Shown in pieces: positions 24,706-32,621 of a DNA stretch of 39,688 nt. This DNA comes from JBBQDZ01 sp038237515. GTDB lineage: Bacteria; Actinomycetota; Thermoleophilia; Gaiellales; Gaiellaceae. The notes beneath the pieces are model-generated. The model saw nothing but the letters and a program-made list of their open reading frames with translations, searched no databases and was not told the DNA's origin. Position numbers and translations under genes: made by a program. The stretch lies in contig JBBRYP010000041.1 in the NCBI GenBank assembly GCA_038237515.1, forward strand, positions 1 to 39,688. The letters are read 5' to 3'. Numbering within the stretch: position 1 is the stretch's first letter; every line of letters starts with the position of its first letter.

Positions 24706-25705
24706 CTAGGAAGCCGCTGTGGCGGGCTCGCGCGCAGCCGCCAGCACGCGCGCGAGCTCGGTTCGGGCGGCGATGTCGAGCTTGCGATAGACGCTGCTCA
24801 GGTGAAGCTCGACCGTCTTCACGGTGATGAAGAGCGCCTGCGCGATCTCCTTGTTCGTCATTCCTGTGGTCGCCGCCTCGGCGACGCGACGTTCGCTCGC
24901 GGTTAGCGCGTCGACGCCGCTGACGAGCAGCTTCCGCTGCCGCGCACCGGTCGCGGCGAGCTCGTTGTTTCCGTGCTTCGCCAGTGCGGTCGCGCCGCAG
25001 CCGAGCGCCAGCTCGACGCCCCGGCGGAGTTCGTCGCGAGCATCGATGCGGCGGTTCGAACGGCGCAGTGCGGCTCTCAGCTCGACGAGCGCCTTCGCCT
25101 CCTCGGGTCTCGCGCCCGACCCGTGGATGGTCGCCGCGGCCTCCCGCAGAAGCTCGAGCCCCGCATCCCCGCCGTGGACGAGCCCGGCGGCGCGGAGGGC
25201 GCGTGCGAGCGGGCGCGGCGCACCCCAGCTTCGAGCGAGCTCGAGCTCTGCGGCGGCGAGCTCGCGTGCCTCGTCGCGGCGGCCGAGTCGGAGCGCCACG
25301 AGCGTCGCGTTGGAGCGCCAGGGGAAAAGGCGGGGTTCCGTCCGCTCGTAGCGACTCCCGCTCTCGAGCATGTCCTCGAACGCTTGCTCGAGCTCGCCGC
25401 GGTGCGCGCGCAGCCGGCTGCGTGCGGCGAAGAGGTAGAGCGCGTGCGCGTTGTCGGGGATCAGCTCGCCGAAGCCGGCGCGGGCGATCGCGTCCTCGGC
25501 GCCGTCGGGGTCGTTGCGCTCGAGCAGGGCATTCGCGAGGTACGCGGCGGGGTAGCTGCGGCCAAGCTCGATCCCCCAGGCGTCGTTCGCCGCGATCGCC
25601 TCGCGCTCCTCGGCCTCCGCTGCCACGAGGTCGCCGCGGGCGAGGAACACCTGGCCACGGAAGATGCGAGCCGCCGCGTACGCGAATCCGGAGCCCTGGC
25701 GGCCC
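24706..25705 (-). pseudogene. LuxR-family ATPase regulator, 5'-truncated
   Basis: The 3' third of a large LuxR-type regulator is intact. A helical TPR-like region (for example AIAANDAWGIELGRSYPAAY, ARARSRLRAHRGELEQAFED-type repeats) leads to a C-terminal GerE HTH: LTASERRVAEAATTGMTNKE, IAQALFITVKTVELHLSSVY, then RKLDIAARTELARVL. The coding frame continues upstream to RQGSGFAYAAARIFRGQVFL and breaks exactly at 25705/25706, where the 114-bp copy of the cyclic-nucleotide-binding gene begins. The N-terminal ATPase domain (about 500-600 residues in the family; compare 32622-35381) is missing. A shorter product from GTG 25650 (314 aa) could in principle be made. Confidence 0.75.
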
Positions 25706-25819
25706 GCTGCTCTCGATCAGCGCGCACAACTTCCGTTCGTTGCTCGACCGCTCGCCCGAGATCCAGTTCAAGCTGCTCGCGCTGCTCGCCGAGAGACTCG
25801 CGCCGGCGACGCTCTGACG
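25706..25819 (+). repeat. Long direct repeat, copy B (displaced 3' end of the cyclic-nucleotide-binding gene)
   Basis: Identical to 19966-20079 except at two positions (ATCGAG to ATCCAG and GCGCCG to GCGCTG). It encodes the last ~37 residues plus stop of the cyclic-nucleotide-binding protein, without the rest of the gene. Its left edge is the break point of the LuxR gene. Confidence 0.95.
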
Positions 25820-25877
25820 TGACGGGCCTGGAGAGAAGAGTCGCGCAGCACCACTGCGGGTGAAGCTGGACGCTCGT

Positions 25878-26010
25878 GGTGGGACCGGGCGACACGATCA
25901 CCGAGGGAAGCATCACGTTCGCTGTGGGCGATGAGACGCGATCGATCTCGGCGGGCCAGTCCGTCTGTCTTCGTTCCGCCCAGCACGCGGCACCAACGTC
26001 GAATGGTCGA
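25878..26010 (+). pseudogene. Cupin-domain fragment
   Basis: The plus strand reads VGPGDTITEGSITFAVGDET, then RSISAGQSVCLRSAQHAAPT and SNGR, to a TGA. GDxITEGSITFxVGDETRSISAGQSV is the conserved half of a cupin barrel; the metal-binding first motif and the N-terminal half are absent, so it is a relic. Confidence 0.5.
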
Positions 26011-26106
26011 TGACCGCGGCACTCCGAGCCCGCACCACTCGGTCGGGCGCTTTCACCCGCCTGAGTCGTTTCGTTTTCGCGATGCGAAGCGACAGACATC
26101 GTCTCG

Positions 26107-26112
26107 TAGACT
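26107..26112 (+). promoter_or_regulatory. -10 hexamer TAGACT of a leaderless promoter (cyclase-ATPase pseudogene)
   Basis: TAGACT lies 6 nt before ATG at 26119; the promoter is preserved although the gene is not. Confidence 0.5.
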
Positions 26113-26118
26113 CGGCCG

Positions 26119-29100
26119 ATGATTGCCTGCCCGAGTTGCGGCGAGGAGAACCCGGAGCGCGCGAAGTTCTGTCTTGAGTGCGGCGCGACGCTTCGGCCGG
26201 CTTTGACGCCGTCCGCGGCCGAGGAGCGCAAGGTAGTCACGGTGCTGTTCTGCGACCTGGTCGGCTTCACGGCGCGCTCGGACGCCGCCGACCCCGAGGA
26301 CGTGCGCGCTCGCATCCGCCCCTACCATCAGCGCCTTCGCTCAGAGATCGAGCGCTACGGCGGCACCGTGGAGTAGTTCATTGGCGACGCGGTCATGGCG
26401 GTCTTCGGCGCACCCGTGACGCACGAGGATGACGCTGAGCGCGCGGTCAGGGCCGGCCTGCGGATCCTCGAGGCGATCGACGACCTGAACAGCGCCGATT
26501 CCGGCCTCGAGCTGCGAGTCAGGATCGGGATCAACAGCGGCGAGGCGGTCGTCTCGCTGAGCGCGAGGCCCGAGCGGGGGGAGGGGATGGTGACCGGTGA
26601 CGTCGTCAATACTGCTTCCCGCCTGCAGTCCGCCGCCCGGGTCGGCGAGATCGCCGTCGGCGGGCAGACGTTTCGCGCGACGGAGGCGGTTTTCGACTAC
26701 GAGGCGCTCGAGCCGGTGAGCGTGAAGGGCAAGGCTGAGCCGGTCGGGATCTGGCGGCCGCGCGCCGTCCGCGCTCGCCTGGGCACCGACATCACGCGCG
26801 CATACACGACGCCGTTCGTCGGGCGCGAGCTCGAGCAGAGGCTCCTCGAAGGCAGCTTCGAGCGTGCCGTACGGGACGCCTCTGTCCAGCTCGTCACCGT
26901 CGTCGGCGAGCCCGGCGTCGGCAAGAGCCGCCTGGTCGCCGAGCTGCTCGCCTTCGTCGACGGCCGGCCGGAGCTCGTCAGCTGGCGCCAGGGCCGCTGT
27001 CTGCCCTACGGCGATGGGATCACGTTCTGGGCGCTCGGCGAAATCGTCAAGGCGGAGGCGGGCATCCTCGAATCCGACTCGCCCGAGCAGGCAGCACAGA
27101 AGCTCGACGCGGCGATCCCCGCCGGCGAGCCCGACCGCGAATGGCTGAGGGCCCGCGTCGGCCCCCTGGTAGGCATCGATACCGAGGGAGTCTCAACGCG
27201 GGAGGAATCGTTCACCCCCTGGCGGCGCTTCCTCGAGCTGCTCGCGGACGACCGGCCCGCGGTGCTCGTCTTCGAGGATCTGCAGTGGGCCGACGAGGCG
27301 CTGATCGCCTTCCTCGAGCACCTTGCCGACTGGTCGGAGGGCTCGCCCTTGCTGGTCGTCTGCACCACGCGTCCCGAGCTTTACGAGCGTCAGCCCGGCT
27401 GGGCTGGCGGCAAGCGCAACGCGACGACGATCAACCTCGCGCCGCTCGCCGATGAAGAGACGGCGCGGCTCGTGTCCCCGCTCCTCGACACGACGGTGCT
27501 GCCGGCCGAGCTGCAGACGCTGGTCCTCGAGCGCGCGGGTGGCAACCCGCTCTACGCCGAGGAGTTCGTGCGGATGCTGCAAGACCGGAAGCTCCTCGTG
27601 CTGGTGGGACGAACGCTGCGGCTGCGTGAGGAAGCGGATTTCACCTTCCCCGACGGTATTCAGGCTCTGGTCGCTCCCCGCCTGGACACGCTCGATCCGG
27701 AGCGGAAGGCGCTGCTCCAGGACGCCGCCGTGGTCGGCAAGGTCTTCTGGGAGGGGCGCTCGCAGAGATGGCCGGGCTCGACGCGCGGGTCGTCCGTGAT
27801 GCACTCCATGATTTCACTCGGAAGGAGTTCGTCCGGCCGGCGCGCGTCTCTTCGATGGACGGCGAGGCCGAATACACCTTCTGGCACGCCGTGCTGCGCG
27901 ACGTCTGCTACGGGCAGATCTCGCGGGCGCCACGCGCCGCCAAGCACAGAGCCGCCGCCGGCTGGCTCGAGCGGCAGGCCGGCGAGCGGGTCGAGGACAT
28001 TGCCGAGGTCCTCGCTCACCATTACGGAGAAGCACTTGAGCTCGCCCGCGCGGCCGGCGAGGCCGGCGGGGCAGAGGCGCCGGCGCGGCGATTCCTCGTC
28101 CTCGCCGGCGACCGAGCGCTCGCCCTCGATGTCGGCCGGGCTGAGGCCCACTACGCGAGAGCGCTCGCGCTCGCTCCCCCGGGCAGTTCGAGCGGCCGGG
28201 TATCCTTGCCCGCTGGGCCGAGGCCGCCCGACAGGCGGGGCGGTTCGCGGAGGCGGCGGTGGCGCTCGAAGAAGCGGTCGCCGGCTTCCGGGAACGGGGG
28301 GACGCGCTCGCCGTAGGACGGTCTCTGACCGTGCTCGCACCGGTGCTCTGGCAGCCGGGGGGACCCGCGCCGGGAGCAGGCATTGCTCGAGGCGATCGCC
28401 CTGCTCGAGTCCGAGCCGCCGGGCCCGGAGCTGGTCGATGCTTACGGGCTGAAAGCCAGCATGATGTTCGTCGATGCCGCGTTCCCGGAGGCGGTCTCCT
28501 GCGCGGAGCGTGCCCTCGCCTTGGCTGCCCAGCTCGGGCTGGAAGAGCCGGCCCGCGCGCTCGGCTCGCGCGGTGGTGCCCGCTGCATGCTGGGCGACGC
28601 CGCCGGCCTCGACGACACGCGTCGCGCGATCGAGCTCGCCGTCGAGGGCGGGCGCGGGCGCGATGCGGCCGTGCTGCAGAACAATCTCGCCTTTACGCTC
28701 ATGGCGATCGAAGGGCCGAGAGCTGCGCTGAAGGCGAACCGCTCGGCAATCGACTTCGCTGAGCGCCGCGGAATCGGCGAGTGGGCGATCTTCGGCTGCG
28801 TTGGCAACCTCGCGGCGCTCGTAGCGCTCGGCGAATGGGAGGACGCGCTCCGCCTTGCCGCGTCACTCGTCGAACGCGCCGAGGCAGCCGGATCGCTGGT
28901 TGCCTTGCTGGCGGCGCGCCGCGCCCGACGCGCGGGTGCGCCTCGGGCGCGGCGATGCGGAGCAGGTCGCGGCCGAGCTGGAGTGGCTGGAAGGGGCGGC
29001 GCGCGAGAGCGGCGAGGCGCAGCTGATCGCCGCGGCGTTCTCGGTCGTCGCGCGGGCGCGGCTCGCCCACGGCCATCCCGACCTCGCGGCGGCACTGCTC

Positions 29101-29535
29101 GACGAGCGCGAGCCAGTGCCGCACGTTCGCGAGACCACGGTCTATCTCCTCAGCGCTCCCGAACTTGTCCGGACTGCGATCGCCTGCGGACGGATTACGC
29201 TCGCTCAGTGGCTCGCGGAGCCGGTGGGGCCGCTCTTCCCCCTGCGGGAGCACGCACTCTGCGGGGCCCGGGCCGCCCTCGCCGAGGCTCGCGCGGAGCA
29301 CGCCGAAGCCGCGGTCCTGTACGTCGAGGCCGCCGAACGCTGGCAGTCGTTCGGCGAGGTTCCCGAGCGCGGCCACGCACTGCTCGGCCAGGGCCGCTGC
29401 CTGCTCGCCCTCGGTCGCCCCGACGCGGCGGCGGCGCTCCGCGAGGCGCGCGAAGTATTCGCGGGCCTTGGTGCACGTCGACTCGTCGGGGAGACGGACG
29501 CCGTCCTCCAGCCGTCTCTGGCACTGAGCTCGTAG
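26119..29535 (+). pseudogene. Zinc-ribbon cyclase-ATPase-TPR gene with one stop and four frameshifts
   Basis: A paralog of the gene at 12494. The zinc ribbon (Cys 4, 7, 18, 21) and cyclase start (VVTVLFCDLVGFTARSDAAD) are followed by TAG at 26374-26376, where the family has Lys (GGTVE-K-FIGDAVMAVFGAPV). The same frame then runs through VTGDVVNTASRLQSA and Walker A VVGEPGVGKSRLV, and on through AVLVFEDLQWADEAL, to 27755. Frameshifts follow near 27752-27757 (one G lost), near 28187, near 28358 (one G gained) and near 28915. Each restores readable sequence: ALAEMAGLDARVVRDALHDF, ERPGILARWAEAARQAGRFA, ALLEAIALLESEPPGPELVD and DARVRLGRGDAEQVAAELEW, ending SLALSS. The restored product would be about 1,138 residues with a full TPR array. 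Confidence 0.85.
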
Positions 29536-29612
29536 TCCCCGTCCAGCCTCGTGCGCCCGAGCCAGCTGTCCGCGCCTCGAAGGTAGACGGCGCCGGTCAG
29601 GTCGCCCGACTA

Positions 29613-29775
29613 AGGGCCTGTCCGAAAAGTGAACCAGGGCGCCTGACAGGCGTCACGCGCCTCGAGGCGGCGTCCTCGGTCGCGCAGAAATGCCTGCAGA
29701 TCTACGCTCCCTGCGTCCTTGCCTCGAGACGCGTGCCGCGGGTCATCCACCGTGGCCACTTTCCGGACAGGCCCT
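29613..29775. mobile_element. MITE-like element, 163 bp, with 19-bp terminal inverted repeats
   Basis: The left end is AGGGCCTGTCCGAAAAGTG (29613-29631). The right end, CACTTTCCGGACAGGCCCT (29757-29775), is its inverse at 18 of 19 positions. TA flanks both sides approximately. The interior is too short for a transposase. On the minus strand a short frame reads ATVDDPRHASRGKDAGSVDL, possibly the residue of a transposase gene. A fragment matching the last ~24 bp of the propeller gene (30072 onward) lies immediately left of the element, at 29582-29610. Confidence 0.75.
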
Positions 29776-30058
29776 AGAGCTGGCGATGTTGGTCCTCGAC
29801 CGCCACTACCGGCGCGGCGAAGCCGGTCACGGCTCTGCTCGGAGTCCGGTTTGGATCCCGAGCAGCAGCAGGGCGTGGTCGTTGTATCGGGGTTCAGGTG
29901 GAGCGGTCGGATGCGACCCTCACCTCCTCCACCATCACTCGCCCAAGCCCGAGCAGCCAAGCGAATACGCTCCCTCGACCCCGGAAGTCGCGATCGGATC
30001 CGGGGGGAGCCGTCGAAGCCGGCGTTCTCCGTAGACCTCCCGCGGCTTCGGCTACCGC
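29776..30058. other. Interval without a supported gene
   Basis: No reading frame here shows family features. Sequence between the MITE and the propeller gene is probably relic DNA. Confidence 0.5.
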
Positions 30059-31063
30059 CTACGGCTTGACGCGGTAGACGGCGCCGGTGAGGTCGCCGAC
30101 GTAGAGCTGACCGTTGTGGGTGCCGACCGCGACCACCGGCGCGACGAAGCCGGTGAGGAACGGCTTGTAGGGGCCGCCTGCCGTGGGCATCGAGACAACA
30201 TCGGGACCCTTGCCGGTGCCGCCGAAGAGGCCGACGTAGAGCCGCTTGCCGACGTACCCGAGCCCGGTGGGCGAGGCATGCGCCGGGAAGAGGGCGAATG
30301 GCTTCGCGTAGTGCGCGCACGCCTTCGGCTGGGCCGGACACCTTGGGAATCCGAAGTCCAGGCCAGGCTCGATCACGACCAGGCGGTCGGGCGGGCGCTT
30401 CTTGCCGAGGCTCTCCTGCCCGAGGTCTGCCACGAGGGGCCCGCGCAGGCCCGGCACGAAGATCGGCTGCCAGGGCTGCCGCAAGCCGGTAGCGAGCAGC
30501 TCCAGCTTGCCGGTCTTCGGATCGACCGCCAGGAAGCTGTTGGCGTAGGGGGCCAGGCTGTGCTCGTAGTCGGCGTTCTTGGCGTCTCCCAGCGACACCC
30601 CAGCGTAGAGCCGCCCGTCCGGGCCGACGGCGATGCCGTTGAAGCCCGAGAAGCCCTTCGGGCCGCGCGCGACGACCCGCTGCTTCCTGAAGCGCGTTCC
30701 GTTCCAGCCACTCCACGCAAGGATCCGGGCGGTCGGGCCGAAGCCCGTGGAGAGGTAGAGAGTTCCCCTGTCGAAGGCGAGCCCGAAGGCCACGTGCGGG
30801 GAACCTGGCACCCTGACAGCCCGACCGTCCTTGACGGTGAAGACGCCGCCATGGATCTTCGGATTCTGCTCGTCGCCGAAGGCGGCGACGAAAACCTGCC
30901 CGTGGCCGAACGCGAAGGCGGTCGGCGTCGGCACTCCCCGCGCCAGCACCGCGACCGCCTGGCCACCGGCGGCCTTGGGAGGCGGCGGCGGTCCGGCGGC
31001 GGCGCCGGCGCCCGCCGCGACGACCACCACGGCCAGCGCCACGAGCAGGAACCTGGCTCTCAC
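30059..31063 (-). CDS. Exported beta-propeller protein (sorbosone/SMP-30-like)
   Basis: A 334-aa protein. A signal peptide is visible (MRARFLLVALAVVVVAAGAG, then AAAG). The mature part has repeated strand motifs: TPTAFAFGHGQVFVAAFGDE, FSGFNGIAVGPDGRLYAGVS, LDFGFPRCPAQPKACAHYAK, SPTGLGYVGKRLYVGLFGGT and NGQLYVGDLTGAVYRV. This matches secreted NHL/PQQ-glucose-dehydrogenase-like propellers of the glucose/sorbosone dehydrogenase type, but the catalytic His of that enzyme is not evident, so an oxidoreductase call would be premature. GTG start at 31063. It sits in the decay zone yet appears intact. Confidence 0.82.
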   Translation of the reverse strand: MRARFLLVALAVVVVAAGAGAAAGPPPPPKAAGGQAVAVLARGVPTPTAFAFGHGQVFVAAFGDEQNPKIHGGVFTVKDGRAVRVPGSPHVAFGLAFDRGTLYLSTGFGPTARILAWSGWNGTRFRKQRVVARGPKGFSGFNGIAVGPDGRLYAGVSLGDAKNADYEHSLAPYANSFLAVDPKTGKLELLATGLRQPWQPIFVPGLRGPLVADLGQESLGKKRPPDRLVVIEPGLDFGFPRCPAQPKACAHYAKPFALFPAHASPTGLGYVGKRLYVGLFGGTGKGPDVVSMPTAGGPYKPFLTGFVAPVVAVGTHNGQLYVGDLTGAVYRVKP

Positions 31064-31227
31064 CGCGGCATCCGGCCCGGGAACGAAAGGATCGACTCGA
31101 GTTTCAAGCGCCTACCTCCATCTGGGCCGAGTATTCCGGATGGCGCGACACCTGTCCAGCGGTTGGGTCAGGAGGTCGATGCCTTGGCGGAGTCGTGCAG
31201 ATTCCTAGTCGAGTTCACCCTCAGCCT

Positions 31228-31584
31228 CTACCGGGCGAAGCCGCCCCAGGGAGCGAGGTAGCGCCCTCCGAAAGAAGCCAGCAGCTCCCTCGCGGCCTCG
31301 CTCGGATCGCCGTAGACCGTGAAGCGTGTCGGATTCACCGACTCCATGAACCGTTCCGCCCACTTCTCCATGAAGCCGTTCACGTGGGTGATCATCGCGT
31401 CCGAGCTCGCGTACTTCTCGAAGATGTGGATCGTGCCCTCGTCGTCCGAGATGTACCACTCGTAGTTGAGCGTCTCCGGCTCGGTGTTCGAGCCGGTGAC
31501 CATCTCTTCCATCAGCTCCCTGAAGGAGTCGAGCCGACCGGGCTTCACCGCCAGCTCGATCACCCAGGAGACGTGTTCCTTCAT
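31228..31584 (-). CDS. ABM-domain monooxygenase-like protein
   Basis: A 118-aa protein (MKEHVSWVIELAVKPGRLDS) with FRELMEEMVTGSNTEPETLN, YEWYISDDEGTIHIFEKYAS and DAMITHVNGFMEKWAERFME. This is a single antibiotic-biosynthesis-monooxygenase (ferredoxin-like dimeric) domain, as in YgiN-type quinol monooxygenases and many unassigned small proteins. It needs no cofactor in known cases, but the substrate here is unknown. GGAGGG upstream of the ATG is a strong ribosome binding site. It precedes the propeller gene on the same strand by 164 nt, so an operon is not certain. Confidence 0.85.
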   Translation of the reverse strand: MKEHVSWVIELAVKPGRLDSFRELMEEMVTGSNTEPETLNYEWYISDDEGTIHIFEKYASSDAMITHVNGFMEKWAERFMESVNPTRFTVYGDPSEAARELLASFGGRYLAPWGGFAR

Positions 31585-31629
31585 CGATCCCTCCGATCGC
31601 TGTCGTTGACGGCGGATCCTATTGCGCTC

Positions 31630-32435
31630 TCACTGCGGCGGTCGGACCGGCGCGGACGTGTCGAATGACGAGTACACGTCGTGCATGCCATGCCGCCTTG
31701 CTTTTCACCGACACGGTGTCAAGGATGTAGGCGTCGATCGCGGAGACCCAGAACGGGACTGGCTGGGTGATTCGCGTCTGTGGCGAGGCGACCCAGCGTC
31801 CACCGGGGCGCCGATCCCAGCGGCGTGGCCCGATGACGACGCCTGCCCAGCCGCCCTCACCTGGTAGGCGAGCCGATCGGGTGCCTGCGTCCGCCAGATG
31901 CTCGAGATCGCGTGACGGCTGTCGGAGGCGAAATCCTCTCGGAACGTGACCGAACGCAGTGACCGCCAGGCAAGAGCGCGCCCGCGACCAGCGCGCTCGC
32001 GTCGCGGGGAGGCCAGGCGCTCGGCAGCGGCACGCGCCAGCGAGTTGCCATCGGCCCGCCGCGAACCTCGATCTCGACCGTCCGAGGTCGCTGGGGCGTC
32101 TCCAGGGTCGCCCGGTAGCAGCCTGCGCCGCAGGGTGTGGTCCGCTCGAACGCTCGTCCCGCCGTGAAGGCGACCGCGAGGCCGCGAACACGGCTGCCTT
32201 GCGTGTCGAGCACGGATGCCTGCAGCAGCACCTTCCCGGACTGCGGAACGATCCCGAGCGCAAGCGCTTCCGAGCCGAGCTGTCGCGCGAAGACGACTGC
32301 GGCGGGGCCGGGAACCGGGGCCTCCCTGGGAGCCGGCGCGGCAGCGTGCCTGGATGCCGGCCGCGTGAGGATGACGGCGAGGAGGATGGCGGTGCCGAAG
32401 AGGATCACTCCGGCGACCGCAGCGAGGAGCTTCAC
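31630..32435 (-). pseudogene. Decayed membrane-anchored protein gene (LolA/CopC-associated type)
   Basis: GTG at 32435 starts a membrane anchor (VKLLAAVAGVILFGTAILLA) followed by ALALGIVPQSGKVLLQASVL, PCGAGCYRATLETPQRPRTV and WRVPLPSAWPPRDASALVAG. The frame then fails. Shifting at about 31975 restores LAWRSLRSVTFREDFASDSR and HAISSIWRTQAPDRLAYQV, a second shift restores GVVIGPRRWDRRPGGRWVAS and PFWVSAIDAYILDTVSVKSK, and after a deletion the tail HDVYSSFDTSAPVRPPQ ends in TGA at 31630. I recall this order (CopC-like domain, then a LolA-like lipid-binding half) from copper-handling CopD-associated proteins. The family call is tentative, the decay is clear. Confidence 0.65.
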
Positions 32436-32473
32436 CTGGGGGCGGCGAACGTCAACGATCAGAGTCGCTCGCC

Positions 32474-32524
32474 GCCTCGCGACACGTGCCGCGTGTCATC
32501 CACCGTGGCCACTTTCCGGACAGG
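32474..32524 (+). mobile_element. Solo right end of the MITE-like element
   Basis: Matches 29721-29771 at about 48 of 51 positions, including the terminal GTGGCCACTTTCCGGACAGG. No left end is found nearby. It lies about 100 bp before the LuxR gene start and may have replaced its upstream region. Confidence 0.75.
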
Positions 32525-32621
32525 TACCTAGGCCAGATACTCGATCGATGCCGCGTACGTTGCCGGTCTCTCCGGGCTGTGGTATCCAGAGGGCAAGATA
32601 GGACGACGACCGGAGAGATGC

